Source: Methanobacteriota archaeon (GTDB taxonomy: Archaea; Thermoplasmatota; Thermoplasmata; SG8-5). From it: a DNA stretch of 56,007 nucleotides. Below are positions 16,656 through 25,510 of this stretch, piece by piece (position 1 is the first letter of the stretch; every line of letters begins with the position of its first letter). The position numbers and the translations under genes are program-made. Location of the stretch: assembly GCA_013791785.1 (NCBI GenBank), contig VMTD01000058.1:1-56007 (forward strand). The letters run 5' to 3'. The notes below the pieces were generated by a model that worked only from the letters and a program-made list of their open reading frames with translations, was not told the origin of the DNA and ran no database searches.

Positions 16656-16873
16656 TAAGAGTTCAGTCTCCTGAAGTTTGCCCCATAGGGTATTTGTATT
16701 TGGGGAATCGGGAATCGTACGGAATGGCTGTCGAAAACAGCCATTGAACTTGTTACCGATTCCCAATGCTTCAATAACCAAACAGGATTCCCGAGGTTTC
16801 AATAACCAAACAAATTCCCGATTCCCGATTTGGCAATGTACAATAGTTACACCTTCATTTCGCTGAATACTTA
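16656..16873 (+). mobile_element. MITE-like element, family B, copy 2 (different interior)
   Basis: Ends TAAGAGTTCAGTCTCCTGAA and CACCTTCATTTCGCTGAATACTTA match copy 1, but the 160-bp interior is unrelated: repeats of GGGAATCGGGAATCG and their complements, plus a perfect hairpin AATGGCTGT/ACAGCCATT. Flanking 10-mers ATAATCGAGG and CTAATAGAGC match at 7 of 10 positions. The element abuts the PCNA stop codon. Confidence 0.7.
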
Positions 16874-16935
16874 CTAATAGAGCAACTTTTCAAATATGAA
16901 AAGATTTATACCATAGCGTGAGCCAGGTGCTTTGA

Positions 16936-18657
16936 ATGGGTGCTGTAAGATTGGGCCGGATAGGTCTGAAATGGTGCATGTCCTGCAATGTCCCACTGGT
17001 GGAGCTGGAGAAATGCGGTAAGTGCGGCTCTCAGAGCCAGCCAGTGGAGATAACCCCGCCCGGCGATTATCGACCGGCGTTTCCCCATGACATAGCCAGA
17101 ATACGCAAGACTATTGATGCGAATTACGGCCCCGGGACAGGCATCGCCATGATTCCGAACGGACATCTCGTTGTCCTGAACAAGAGCCCCGCCGTGGACA
17201 TAATGGACGAGGTCGCCATGAACGGTATTGTTCTCGGCAGCCATATTTTTGAACCCGGAACCGGGTGGCATTTCATATGTCGGATTGAGGGGGCCAGAAG
17301 AATCGCCAAGATTGCCACGAAGAACTGGGCGATAATTGATGAAGGGGCAATACCGTACATCCGCAAGGGCGCCAGCTCGATGGCCGTCGGAATAATCACC
17401 GCCGACCCGGACATCCGCGTCGGCGGTGAAATAATAGTTCTTTCAAATTCCAGGGAGGCCATATCCACCGGAAGGGCGCGGATGACCGGCACCCAGATGG
17501 TTGAATCCGAGAGGGATGCGGCCATAAAATCCAGATGGTACAAGGAAGTTCCGGAGAATGAGGAATTACCTGGCGGCCAGACATGGCAGGATGCCGTGAG
17601 GGCCAATGAGAAGAAGCTGGAGAAGAAGCGCAAGAATTCCAGGGGACATATCAGGATCACAGCAAACCGATTTTCCGAATTGCCAGTCGCCGTATCTGTA
17701 TCGGGGGGAAAGGACAGTCTGGCCACGCTGCTGCTGGTTCTGGAAGCGGGATTCAAGCCGAAGCTCATTTTCACGGATACAGGTCTTGAGTTTCCGGAGA
17801 CAGTGGCCAACGTCCTCAGGACCGCAGAGAAATACGGCCTTGAGCTGATAATCGAAGATGCGGGAGACGCGTTCTGGCGCGCACTGGAGCATTTCGGGCC
17901 GCCGGCGAAAGATTTCCGCTGGTGCTGCAAAACCTGCAAATTGGGGCCAATGGCCAATCTCATCAGGAAGAATTTTCCGAACGGTGTTTTGAGCTTCATC
18001 GGCCAGCGCCAGTACGAATCCAGCCAGAGATACGAGAAGGGAAATGTCTGGCACAATCCCTGGGTTCCCGGACAGATAGGCGCGAGCCCAATCCAGAATT
18101 GGCCGGCGCTTCTAGTTTGGCTGTACATATTCCAGCAGAGCGGAGAATACAACCCGCTGTACGAGCGCGGCCTTGAGAGGATAGGATGCTGGCTCTGCCC
18201 GGCAACCGATATGGGCGAGTTTGAGGACGTTGAGAAATATTCGGCCCAGAATGAGAGATGGCAAACGGCATTGAAGGATTTTGCCGCAGGAAAGAACCTC
18301 CCGGAAGAATGGCTGGAACTCGGACTGTGGCGGTGGAAGAAGCTCCCGAAGGGCATGGCGGATTACATGGAGCAGAAGGGCATTTCCATAGCCCTGGAGA
18401 AGGATCCCGAGGCTTCGGCCAGCGAGCTATCCGAGGAAGAAAACAAGCGCCTGGAGAGATTCTCCAATGTATCTCAAGATGCCCGGGAGGTTCGCATGAA
18501 AGCACTCCACTGCGTGGGCTGCGGAATATGCATCTCGCTTTGCGAGTTTGGCGCTCTGGAGATGGACGGCTACAGGGTCGATATTGACCCGGAGAAGTGC
18601 ACCGGATGCGGGCAGTGCATGCATCCATGCGCGGTAATTGATTTCGGGCCGAGATGA
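16936..18657 (+). CDS. PUA / PAPS-reductase-fold / ferredoxin fusion protein
   Basis: A multidomain archaeal protein of 573 residues. In order: a zinc ribbon (CMSC and CGKC, residues 14-30), a linker, a PUA RNA-binding domain (about 130-205), an ATP-pyrophosphatase domain of the PAPS-reductase family with the P-loop SGGKDS at 256-261, paired cysteines (WCCKTC and GCWLC) in the second half of that domain, and a C-terminal 2[4Fe-4S] ferredoxin with two CxxCxxCxxxC motifs (about 522-568). It is usually annotated as phosphoadenosine phosphosulfate reductase, but the PUA domain and Fe-S clusters point to sulfur transfer to RNA or a cofactor (inference). The ATG follows a TATA (GATTTATACC) by about 27 bases, so the message is probably leaderless. 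Confidence 0.9.
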   Translation: MGAVRLGRIGLKWCMSCNVPLVELEKCGKCGSQSQPVEITPPGDYRPAFPHDIARIRKTIDANYGPGTGIAMIPNGHLVVLNKSPAVDIMDEVAMNGIVLGSHIFEPGTGWHFICRIEGARRIAKIATKNWAIIDEGAIPYIRKGASSMAVGIITADPDIRVGGEIIVLSNSREAISTGRARMTGTQMVESERDAAIKSRWYKEVPENEELPGGQTWQDAVRANEKKLEKKRKNSRGHIRITANRFSELPVAVSVSGGKDSLATLLLVLEAGFKPKLIFTDTGLEFPETVANVLRTAEKYGLELIIEDAGDAFWRALEHFGPPAKDFRWCCKTCKLGPMANLIRKNFPNGVLSFIGQRQYESSQRYEKGNVWHNPWVPGQIGASPIQNWPALLVWLYIFQQSGEYNPLYERGLERIGCWLCPATDMGEFEDVEKYSAQNERWQTALKDFAAGKNLPEEWLELGLWRWKKLPKGMADYMEQKGISIALEKDPEASASELSEEENKRLERFSNVSQDAREVRMKALHCVGCGICISLCEFGALEMDGYRVDIDPEKCTGCGQCMHPCAVIDFGPR

Positions 18658-18736
18658 TTAATAAATAGGCAATCGCCGAACTCCCTGGCAATACCTTTTT
18701 AAGCAATGCCGAAATTTTCAGCGGCAAGGATGGGAT

Positions 18737-19798
18737 ATGATGGACAAGGTAGGAATCGTAAGCTACGGCGGATATGTACCGCATTACCGCATTGAGGCCG
18801 GCGCAATAGGCGCGGTCTGGGGCATCGACGGAACAGCCAGGGGAAAGAGCCTCGGCATCATCAGGAAATCGGTACCCAGCCCGGATGAGGATGTAATCAC
18901 CATCTCGGTTGAAGCGGCCAGGAAGGCCATGCGCTGCTGCAACACCGACCCGGAGGACATCGGCGCGGTTTACGTCGGCTCGGAATCGCATCCATATGCT
19001 GTGAAACCGTCCGCAACCATCGTTGCGGAAGCAATAGGCGCGGCTCCGAGAATGACAGCCGCGGACCTGGAATTCGCCTGCAAAGCTGGAACCGCAGGCA
19101 TTCAGATATGCATGGGTCTGGTGGCCAGTGACATGATAAAATACGGCATGGCCATAGGTGCGGATACTTCCCAGGGTGCGCCCGGGGATGCACTGGAATA
19201 CTCGGCATCCGCAGGCGGTGCGGCTTTCCTCATCGGGAAGAAGAACCTGATGGCCGAAATCAACACCACGCTTTCATTCACAACAGACACCCCGGACTTC
19301 TGGCGGAGGGAAGGACAGCTGTACCCCAGACACGGCGGGCGCTTCACAGGAACACCGGCCTACTTCAAGCATATCAATTCCTGCGCCCAGATGCTTTTCG
19401 AAAAGATGGGCACCAAACCGGAAGATTATGCCCACGCGATATTCCATCAGCCGAACGGAAAATTTCCGCTCAGGGTGGGAAAGGCAATGGGTTTCTCCGA
19501 CGGACAATTGGAGCACGGGCTTCTGACACCGGTAATCGGAAACACTTACTCCGGAGCCGTACCGCTGGCCCTCACCAATGTGCTGGACCACTCCGAACCG
19601 GGAGACAGGATATTCGTCATATCGTACGGCTCGGGCGCAGGTTCCGACGGTTTCGACATCACCGTTACAAACAGAATCAAGAAGCTCAGGAAGAAAGGCT
19701 GGAAACCGCTTTCCGAAATGGTGAACGATTACCAATTGCTGGATTATGCCACTTACGCGAAGTTCCGTGGCAAAATACGCATGGGAGGGATTGCATGA
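18737..19798 (+). CDS. hmgcs: Hydroxymethylglutaryl-CoA synthase
   Basis: Condenses acetyl-CoA with acetoacetyl-CoA to HMG-CoA in the mevalonate pathway. The archaeal-type enzyme has 353 residues. The thiolase-fold catalytic residues look intact: '[12 protein letters not shown]' with the Glu at about residue 83, '[10 protein letters not shown]' with Cys115, and '[10 protein letters not shown]' with the His near 235. A promoter with TATA-like CTTTTTAAG lies about 40 bases upstream, and GGATGGGAT precedes the start. Its stop overlaps the thiolase start (ATGA). In archaea this enzyme forms a complex with the thiolase and a DUF35 protein that channels acetoacetyl-CoA (established for methanogens), and the same three genes are adjacent here. 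Confidence 0.96.
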   Translation: MMDKVGIVSYGGYVPHYRIEAGAIGAVWGIDGTARGKSLGIIRKSVPSPDEDVITISVEAARKAMRCCNTDPEDIGAVYVGSESHPYAVKPSATIVAEAIGAAPRMTAADLEFACKAGTAGIQICMGLVASDMIKYGMAIGADTSQGAPGDALEYSASAGGAAFLIGKKNLMAEINTTLSFTTDTPDFWRREGQLYPRHGGRFTGTPAYFKHINSCAQMLFEKMGTKPEDYAHAIFHQPNGKFPLRVGKAMGFSDGQLEHGLLTPVIGNTYSGAVPLALTNVLDHSEPGDRIFVISYGSGAGSDGFDITVTNRIKKLRKKGWKPLSEMVNDYQLLDYATYAKFRGKIRMGGIA

Positions 19799-20961
19799 GA
19801 GAAGTGGCAATCATCGGCATCGGAGAGACCAAGTTCGGCGAACTCTGGGAACGCTCCCTGAGGGACCTGGGCATCGAGGCGGGCTTCAAGGCCATGGGGG
19901 ACGCCGGCATCTCGGGAAATGAAATTGATGCAATATTCCTGGGCAACATGTCCGCCGGTCAACTCATAGACCAGGAGCATATCGCGCCCCTTATCGCGGA
20001 TTATTCCGGAATGGCGGAGAAAAACATCCCGGCCATAAGAATTGAAGCGGCAAGCGCCTCCGGCGGTTTGGCGCTATCTCAGGGTTACATGGCCGTTGCT
20101 TCCGGAGTCCATGACATTGTTGTGGTCGGCGGCGCAGAGAAGATGACGGACGTCGGCGACGATGCCGCCAACGAGATAATGGCCAAGACCGCGGACCAGG
20201 AATGGGAAGCAGTATTTGGCGCCACGCTGGGAAGCCTTTACGCCATGATGGCCAGGCGCCACATGAACGAATTTGGGACAACAAAAGAGCAGCTGGCTTC
20301 CGTGGCGGTGAAGAACCACCTCAACGGGTCAATGAACCCCCACGCACAATTCAGAAGCCCCATAAAGCTCGAGGCGGTACTGAGAGCGCCCATGGTCGCG
20401 TCACCGTTGGGCACGTTCGACTTCGCGCCGCTGTCCGACGGCGCGGCCGCCGTGATACTTGCGCCGCTGGATATTGCACATAAATATTCAGACACACCAA
20501 TAAAAATACTGAGCTGCGGCCAGGCTGGCGATTACATGGCACTGCATGACAGAAAGTCCATAACAAGGATGGACGCAACTGTTGTCGCGGGAAAGAAGGC
20601 GTTCAAATACGCGGGCATCCAGCCGAAGGACGTGAACCTGGCTGAAGTTCATGATTGCACGACGATTTCGGAGATAATGGCAATCGAGGATCTGGGATTC
20701 TTCAAGAAGGGCCAGGGCGGAAAAGTTACGGAAGACGGTTCGACCGCATTGAATTCCAAAATATCGATTAACACATCCGGCGGGCTCAAGGCCAAGGGTT
20801 ATCCTGTCGGAGCTTCGGGCGTATCGCAGGCAATCGAAGCCGTTACTCAGTTGCGCGGGGAAGCAGGCCAGCGCCAGGTGAGCAAGGCGGAAATCGCGCT
20901 GCTCCACAACATCGGCGGGACAGGTTCAAGTGCCATAGTCCATCTTCTGGGGAGGTGCTGA
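19795..20961 (+). CDS. Archaeal acetoacetyl-CoA thiolase-like protein with altered active site
   Basis: By position and overall sequence (388 residues) this is the thiolase of the archaeal mevalonate complex, which should join two acetyl-CoA. Two positions normally catalytic are changed. The motif expected as AACASGG reads 'EAASASGG', so the nucleophilic Cys is Ser (residue 87). The C-terminal GHPxGA motif reads 'KGYPVGASG', so the His is Tyr. The '[10 protein letters not shown]' loop and the terminal 'HNIGGTGSS' remain. The codons are AGC and TAT, and the frame is intact. Start overlaps the HMG-CoA synthase stop by 4 bases; DUF35 follows after 1 base. It may be a structural partner, an enzyme with modified chemistry, or a thiolase using another residue. 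Confidence 0.9.
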   Translation: MREVAIIGIGETKFGELWERSLRDLGIEAGFKAMGDAGISGNEIDAIFLGNMSAGQLIDQEHIAPLIADYSGMAEKNIPAIRIEAASASGGLALSQGYMAVASGVHDIVVVGGAEKMTDVGDDAANEIMAKTADQEWEAVFGATLGSLYAMMARRHMNEFGTTKEQLASVAVKNHLNGSMNPHAQFRSPIKLEAVLRAPMVASPLGTFDFAPLSDGAAAVILAPLDIAHKYSDTPIKILSCGQAGDYMALHDRKSITRMDATVVAGKKAFKYAGIQPKDVNLAEVHDCTTISEIMAIEDLGFFKKGQGGKVTEDGSTALNSKISINTSGGLKAKGYPVGASGVSQAIEAVTQLRGEAGQRQVSKAEIALLHNIGGTGSSAIVHLLGRC

Positions 20962-20962
20962 G

Positions 20963-21364
20963 ATGCCGGAAGCAAGATTCTGGAGAGAGAACCAGGCCAG
21001 ATACAACATGATAGGCCACAAATGCGGCAAGTGCCAGAAGGTCTATTTCCCGCCAAGGGACATGTGCCCGAAATGCAGAAGGGCCAGCATGGGAAAGATG
21101 GAGAAAATCCAGCTCACCGGAAAGGGCAGTGTCGTCAGCCACACCACGGTGCATGAAGGACTTCCTGAATTCCAGATGCAGATACCCTACACCATGGCCA
21201 TAATCGAACTGGAGGAAGGCGCGCGCATCACCGGCCAGATTGTGGATTGCAACGGTGAATGCGTGAAAATCGGTTCCGAAGTCGAAACGGTTTTCAGGAA
21301 GCTGGGCGAGGAAGGGAAATCCGGAATAATCCACTACGGATACAAATTCAAATTAATTGAGTAG
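20963..21364 (+). CDS. DUF35 zinc-ribbon / OB-fold protein
   Basis: A 133-residue protein with an N-terminal rubredoxin-like zinc ribbon ('HKCGKCQKVYFPPRDMCPKC', read in two parts, about residues 20-40) followed by an OB fold ('GSVVSHTTVHEG', 'MAIIELEEGARITGQIV'). In the methanogen complex the DUF35 protein bridges thiolase and HMG-CoA synthase and helps form the shared CoA-binding site; it is not itself an enzyme. It starts 1 base after the thiolase stop, so all three subunits are produced from one message. The four metal-binding cysteines are all present. Confidence 0.93.
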   Translation: MPEARFWRENQARYNMIGHKCGKCQKVYFPPRDMCPKCRRASMGKMEKIQLTGKGSVVSHTTVHEGLPEFQMQIPYTMAIIELEEGARITGQIVDCNGECVKIGSEVETVFRKLGEEGKSGIIHYGYKFKLIE

Positions 21365-21460
21365 TGGATTATTCCGCCAATGCCAGACCGATTATTCCTC
21401 GAAGATGAATCTTTGACGATAGAAGGGATTATATCCCACAACCGAACATTGGGGTGATGC

Positions 21461-22012
21461 ATGTCACCTGAACTGAAAGTCGGCCCTGACCATCATTATC
21501 ATCTGGAGTTCCGCAAAGTGAAGGAACCGGCAGTGGAATTTGAACCCGGACAGATGACTATCATTTTGCCGAAAGGGGACAATCCCGATGAAGTTGTACG
21601 CGTTCATTCCGAGTGGATAAGCCACATCCATGCAAACGTTCAGGCGGCGCTCAGGGCGGCCAGTACACGAAAAATGAGCGGGAGAACACAGCCGGAGTTT
21701 CGCAATCTCGTCTGGAAACTGGCCGAGGAATGTGCCAAAGAACTCGGCGTCGAATTTTACAAGATACATTTCAAGAAGACCGCCGACAAATGGGCCAGCT
21801 GCGGCACTGACGGAAATTTGAACTTCAACACACTCATGCGCAATCTGCCCGAGCATCTTATCCAATATGTGGTGTATCATGAAATCGCTCATCGAAAGGA
21901 GATGAATCACGGGAAAGTGTTCCAGCGCATAATGAAGGATAAGTTCCCTCAGAAGCGGCAGATTGACATGGAACTTTATGTGTACTGGATGATAGTGAAT
22001 AGGGTCAGCTGA
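21461..22012 (+). CDS. YgjP-like zinc metallopeptidase
   Basis: A 183-residue protein of the YgjP/WLM-like metalloprotease group (DUF45). The C-terminal half carries the zinc motif 'VVYHEIAHRKEMNHGKVFQ' (HExxH followed by a third His, about residues 139-157), preceded by the conserved 'KWASCGTDGNLNFNTLMRNLP' region. The N-terminal half is a beta-rich domain of unknown role. Cytosolic, no signal peptide. Substrates for this family are not established. It stands alone with 96 bases upstream and a good GGTGATG site (GGGGTGATGC) before the start. Confidence 0.88.
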   Translation: MSPELKVGPDHHYHLEFRKVKEPAVEFEPGQMTIILPKGDNPDEVVRVHSEWISHIHANVQAALRAASTRKMSGRTQPEFRNLVWKLAEECAKELGVEFYKIHFKKTADKWASCGTDGNLNFNTLMRNLPEHLIQYVVYHEIAHRKEMNHGKVFQRIMKDKFPQKRQIDMELYVYWMIVNRVS

Positions 22013-22150
22013 ACCCCCTGGAACTGCCTACTGAGGAAATGGATGTTCCAATCAGAAAAAGGAATATAATATTAGAATAATTTAACATAAAAATATTGTT
22101 TGGTGGCAGCGATTTATATATATAATCATATACGCACAGGGTGAAAATAT

Positions 22151-22840
22151 ATGCCAAAAGAACAATGGAACTACGGAATGATCGACATCGCCTTTGATGA
22201 ATCGGAGATGCCTTCGTATGACGACTTCATGAACTTGGTCGATGAGAGCCTGACCGAACATGGCAAGCTCGAACCGTTGTTTTCCGGCAAGATTGCCGAA
22301 AAAAACGAATACTGGACATTTGTGAGGCACAACATAGACCCGAAGGGGATGTATGAATTCTGCAACCAGAAGCTATCCAATGTGAAAAGCTATTCACACT
22401 GTTATCATTTCAAGAGGTTCAGGGGAGAACTCCTGTCGAATATTATGGGTGGGAAACACAGATACATCGGTTTGACCCGCTTACCGGATGTCGAGGAATT
22501 CGACGAGTCCGAACTGAAGGAGCTCATGAAAGGAATTGAGGAAAACACGCCATTCCATGTGGCATGGATCTCAAAGACCCATAGACTGGATGGCAAGAAT
22601 ACATATTTTTTCCTGACCGGAAATGTGGAACCGAATGACATGGAGAAGTACAGGATATCAATCGATAAACATATCAAAGCGAGCAAATCCGAGATATTCC
22701 GCGTTCAAAAATTCGGGCACCACAAGAGCCACCGGGAGTCATCCGAGGACAAGAAAAAGGCAATCAAGGAATACATACCTGAGGACCATCTGGACCATGA
22801 ATTTCTGAGGGAATACGATCTATTCCACTGGAGCAAGTAG
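22151..22840 (+). CDS. Unrecognised protein (229 aa)
   Basis: Not assigned to any family. The 229-residue product is cytosolic, charged, rich in aromatic and acidic residues at the N-terminus ('YGMIDIAFDESEMPSYDDF') and Lys/His-rich near the C-terminus ('FGHHKSHRESSEDKKK'). Alternating predicted helices and strands suggest one globular domain. It uses slightly more A/T-ending codons than its neighbours. A TATA-like TTTATATATATAATC lies 20-45 bases upstream and GGGTGAAAATAT precedes the ATG, so it is probably a real, independently transcribed gene. A family A element sits 15 bases after the stop, so it may be an accessory gene. Confidence 0.75.
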   Translation: MPKEQWNYGMIDIAFDESEMPSYDDFMNLVDESLTEHGKLEPLFSGKIAEKNEYWTFVRHNIDPKGMYEFCNQKLSNVKSYSHCYHFKRFRGELLSNIMGGKHRYIGLTRLPDVEEFDESELKELMKGIEENTPFHVAWISKTHRLDGKNTYFFLTGNVEPNDMEKYRISIDKHIKASKSEIFRVQKFGHHKSHRESSEDKKKAIKEYIPEDHLDHEFLREYDLFHWSK

Positions 22841-22855
22841 GGGTTCCGAAATTAC

Positions 22856-22965
22856 TGCATAAATGCCGAGAAAGCCCAGCCCTGAGGGGCTGAGATGAAT
22901 CGGCATAAGCAGTAAACTACCAGCCCAGTTAGAAACGCCAGATTCTTTAGGGGCTGGTAGTTTAC
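22856..22965 (+). mobile_element. Family A hairpin element, short internal-deletion copy
   Basis: A 110-bp element beginning TGCATAAATGCCGAG directly after TTAC and ending GGGGCTGGTAGTTTAC. Both terminal hairpins are present (AGCCC..GGGCT type at the left; CCAGCC..GGCTGG type at the right) but the central 120 bp seen in the copies at 35588 and 50010 is missing. The element ends do not form an inverted repeat with each other, as in IS200/IS605-type elements. Confidence 0.7.
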
Positions 22966-23050
22966 GGTTGCCATTGCAACATTGTATCAGGCACCATCCC
23001 GGATGAAGAATGATTATATCCCGCGCGGGAATATCCGAGCAGGATACGGT

Positions 23051-23389
23051 ATGATGCAAGACACTCTTTACAAACTGACCGGTTGGACATCGTTGGGCTT
23101 CGGGGCATATTGCATAGTCATGGCGTCCCTGACGGCCGCATTCGATTTGGTCGAAATCCCCATCCTGTTCGCACTGATATTCCTGGCATTCGGCATACTT
23201 TACATCATGGCCGGTATCAGCATGCTCAGAAAGGGCAGGATGGGTTTTTTCCTGTTCTTCGGGTTCTTCGGCTCCACGTACATGTGGTCCCCTGGCATCC
23301 CCTATTATTTCTGGCCCATGGTGGTGATGCCCATCGTCATAATGATTCTTATGATCGCGGTCTTCCTCAGGCAGTTCTCCCGGGCATAG
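23051..23389 (+). CDS. Small integral membrane protein (112 aa)
   Basis: A membrane protein with three or four predicted helices: 'TSLGFGAYCIVMASLTAAF', 'IPILFALIFLAFGILYIMAGI', 'GFFLFFGFFGSTYM' and 'FWPMVVMPIVIMILMIAVFL'. A short basic loop (RKGRM) lies between helices two and three. The start at the paired ATGATG (23051) was chosen because the in-frame extension upstream is polar and contains no ribosome binding site. No family is recognised. It follows the family A element and is not obviously co-transcribed with the next gene, which is convergent. Confidence 0.65.
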   Translation: MMQDTLYKLTGWTSLGFGAYCIVMASLTAAFDLVEIPILFALIFLAFGILYIMAGISMLRKGRMGFFLFFGFFGSTYMWSPGIPYYFWPMVVMPIVIMILMIAVFLRQFSRA

Positions 23390-23461
23390 GATTGAAAACG
23401 CGGGATACCGGTCTCTGGGATTAGTATTAACTGAATTTAGAATAATATCCTGGCCGATCCG

Positions 23462-24463
23462 TCAAAGCGATTTGCAATAGGTGTAAAATTTCTTGTATTC
23501 CTCGAACCCCATCTTCTTGTAAAGATGCAGCGCACCGGTGGGATTTTCCGCATCCACACCCAGTGCAGCTTCCTCCATGCCATTGTCCTTCAATATCCGG
23601 AAACTCCTGGCAATTAGGGCCTGAGCAAGACCCTTCCCACGCCACTCCCGGGCCACATGGATGTTCTCGGTCCAACCGCGCTTCCGGTTGTACTTGGTGT
23701 TCTCCTCGTGGTCGATATAATTCTGAACTGCACCGGCGACCTTATCACCATCCCAGGCCACCTGCCAGATATCAGGTTGATACAGCCTGTGATTGAGCCA
23801 ATTCTGATACCATTCTTCCTCGGCCTTGACCTTCAACCAACCATCATCTGCAGCCAACTGATCAGCATCCCATATTTTCCTGTAATGTTCAGGCTTTACC
23901 GGCCGAATTTCCAGGCCTTCAGGCAAGGGGCAGTCAGGAATATTTTCAAGGTCTGGCCGGACCATTCTGAAACCATAACGAATAATCTTGTAACCTTCCG
24001 ATTCCAGAATTCCGCGCCATCCAACTTCCTTTTCCATTGCCCATTGGAAGAGTTCCTTCTTTGCATCCTCGGGGTGCTGGTTGCTGATTTCCCTGAGTCG
24101 GGATTCGCACCATCTCAGCATGGCCAGCCTGATGTCTTTTCCGCGCCACTCCGGCACAAGGTTGACGAAGTAATTGTAAATGTAACCGGAAACATCGGTC
24201 CTCTCGATGAACGAGACCCTGGAGTAACCGATGGCCTTGCCATCCATCTCCACAAACAGAATGTCTTTTGTGGCGTCGCAGTTTGCCAGATGTTGGTATG
24301 ATTTGGAAATGTCCTCGACAGTATCGCTGTATTCGAAATCATCGACTATTGAACATGCCAGGAATATGTCTCTCATGCTCGCGTAATCATCCGGAGCGTT
24401 CAGGCCCCTGGTGCGAAGACCGGGAATTGAAGGCATGCCAGGGATTTCGAAATATTCTGCCAT
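23462..24463 (-). CDS. Double-GNAT acetyltransferase
   Basis: A 333-residue protein with two GNAT-fold domains. The C-terminal one is complete: 'ENIHVAREWRGKGLAQALIARSF' (read in parts, about residues 267-288) contains the acetyl-CoA pyrophosphate loop RGxGxA, followed by 'AALGVDAENPTGALHLYKKMGFEEYKKF'. The N-terminal one (about 15-170) has a weaker loop 'VPEWRGKDIRLAML' and may have lost CoA binding. The arrangement resembles mycothiol-synthase-like tandem GNATs. The acceptor (amine, amino acid or protein) cannot be inferred. It is divergent from the fRMsr-like gene, with only 35 bases between starts. Confidence 0.85.
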   Translation of the reverse strand: MAEYFEIPGMPSIPGLRTRGLNAPDDYASMRDIFLACSIVDDFEYSDTVEDISKSYQHLANCDATKDILFVEMDGKAIGYSRVSFIERTDVSGYIYNYFVNLVPEWRGKDIRLAMLRWCESRLREISNQHPEDAKKELFQWAMEKEVGWRGILESEGYKIIRYGFRMVRPDLENIPDCPLPEGLEIRPVKPEHYRKIWDADQLAADDGWLKVKAEEEWYQNWLNHRLYQPDIWQVAWDGDKVAGAVQNYIDHEENTKYNRKRGWTENIHVAREWRGKGLAQALIARSFRILKDNGMEEAALGVDAENPTGALHLYKKMGFEEYKKFYTYCKSL

Positions 24464-24498
24464 GGCTGATGGAATGTCTCTGCCGGTTGATAATAGTT

Positions 24499-25011
24499 AT
24501 GGAAAAGAACAACGCTTATATCGGATGGCGCAGATTCCTGGCCATGGCTCTCAAGTCTGAAATAGTCAAACTGGAAGATGACGATAAGAAAAGCATCATG
24601 GCATCTATTGACCCGGTAAAAGCTGCGGTCACTTACCTTTTCAACACCAAGAAATATTATGACTGGGTAGGCGTGTATATCCGAGATAACGACGATTTGG
24701 TCCTGGGGCCTTTCAAGGGGCCGCCGACACCTCACACCCGAATACCGATCAACTTGGGAATCTGCGGGGCAGCAGTTCGCGAGAGAAGAATAATCAATCT
24801 GGGGGATGTGTGGGGCGATGACCGATTCATTGCCTGCAGTACGACGACACGCTCGGAACTCGTTGTTCCGATATGGATTGGCGAGGAAATAATCGGCGAG
24901 ATTGACATTGACAGCAACATGCCTTCGGCATTCTCAAGGATGGACGAGGAACTGGTCAGGGATGTTGCAGAACTCATTGCCGGGCATGTAAAACTGTGGA
25001 ATCCGTCCTGA
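24499..25011 (+). CDS. fRMsr-type GAF domain protein
   Basis: A 170-residue stand-alone GAF domain related to free-methionine-(R)-sulfoxide reductase (YebR/fRMsr). The match covers 'DNDDLVLGPFKG', 'TRIPINLGICGAAVRERRI' and 'DRFIACSTTTRSELVVPIWI'. Of the three family cysteines, the last two are present (in GICG and IACS), but the first, normally just before TRIP, is His here ('TPHTRIP'). The third is the catalytic Cys in characterised enzymes, so activity is possible with a two-cysteine mechanism, but a ligand-sensing role cannot be excluded. The ATG at 24499 fits the domain start. It is divergent from the GNAT gene. Confidence 0.82.
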   Translation: MEKNNAYIGWRRFLAMALKSEIVKLEDDDKKSIMASIDPVKAAVTYLFNTKKYYDWVGVYIRDNDDLVLGPFKGPPTPHTRIPINLGICGAAVRERRIINLGDVWGDDRFIACSTTTRSELVVPIWIGEEIIGEIDIDSNMPSAFSRMDEELVRDVAELIAGHVKLWNPS

Positions 25012-25425
25012 TTCGGGCACCTCAGACATAATTTATGCCATGTCCGACAATTTGACCCAGACAGTCAATATCAGTTTCAATATTCATGTCCCAACCTATA
25101 AACCACATCGAACCATATTATATTTCAGAAACGCGAAAAACTGTGTGATCTCACGATGAACTCTTCCCCACTCAGGCAGGGGGTACCTCTCTCCAATGGA
25201 CTCTGTTCCAACTCCCTGCTTTTTTTTTGTATTTTTTTGTATAATGGGATGGACAAGCCGCTGGACCGGGTTGGACGGTACCATGTTTCCCTCGCCCTCT
25301 GCATGCAAAATGTTTTGGTCAGACGGGGCGTGATGGGGGTGGCTGGAACAGGCCGCTGGACCAATTTGGCCGATGCTGGGGTGAAGGTCGGGGTCGGGCC
25401 GGGTGAGGATTATGGGGGGGTGCCG
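25012..25425. other. Gene-free region with a possible short transcript ending in T-runs
   Basis: A TATA-like CATATTATATTTC (about 25108-25120) is followed by a stretch that can pair CCCC/GGGG (about 25168-25185) and ends at two T-runs (T9 at about 25219 and T7 at about 25231), which would terminate an archaeal transcript. A 20-bp imperfect repeat around GCCGCTGGACC occurs at about 25256 and 25352. No protein or known RNA family was recognised. Confidence 0.3.
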
Positions 25426-25430
25426 ATACT

Positions 25431-25496
25431 TTTATATACTCTAAAAAGAATATAGGTAGCAGACAAATGTCAGACGGATAATCAAATACGTCAGAC
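25431..25496 (+). promoter_or_regulatory. cdrS-ftsZ promoter with duplicated GTCAGAC operator
   Basis: TATA box TTTATATACT at 25431-25440, then GTCAGAC at 25469-25475 and again at 25490-25496, 21 bp apart, so on the same face of the helix two turns on. The 15-bp block GACAAATGTCAGACG (25462-25476) is identical to one at 55143-55157 in another promoter with nearly the same spacing to its TATA. Position between transcription start and gene start suggests repression or autoregulation. Confidence 0.7.
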
Positions 25497-25510
25497 ACGC
25501 AGGTGATAAA

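Noticed and set aside
25156-25455. Plus-strand reading frame of 99 codons upstream of cdrS
   Set aside because: It runs through the poly-T tracts, giving implausible Phe-rich and Gly-rich sequence, and ends inside the cdrS promoter.
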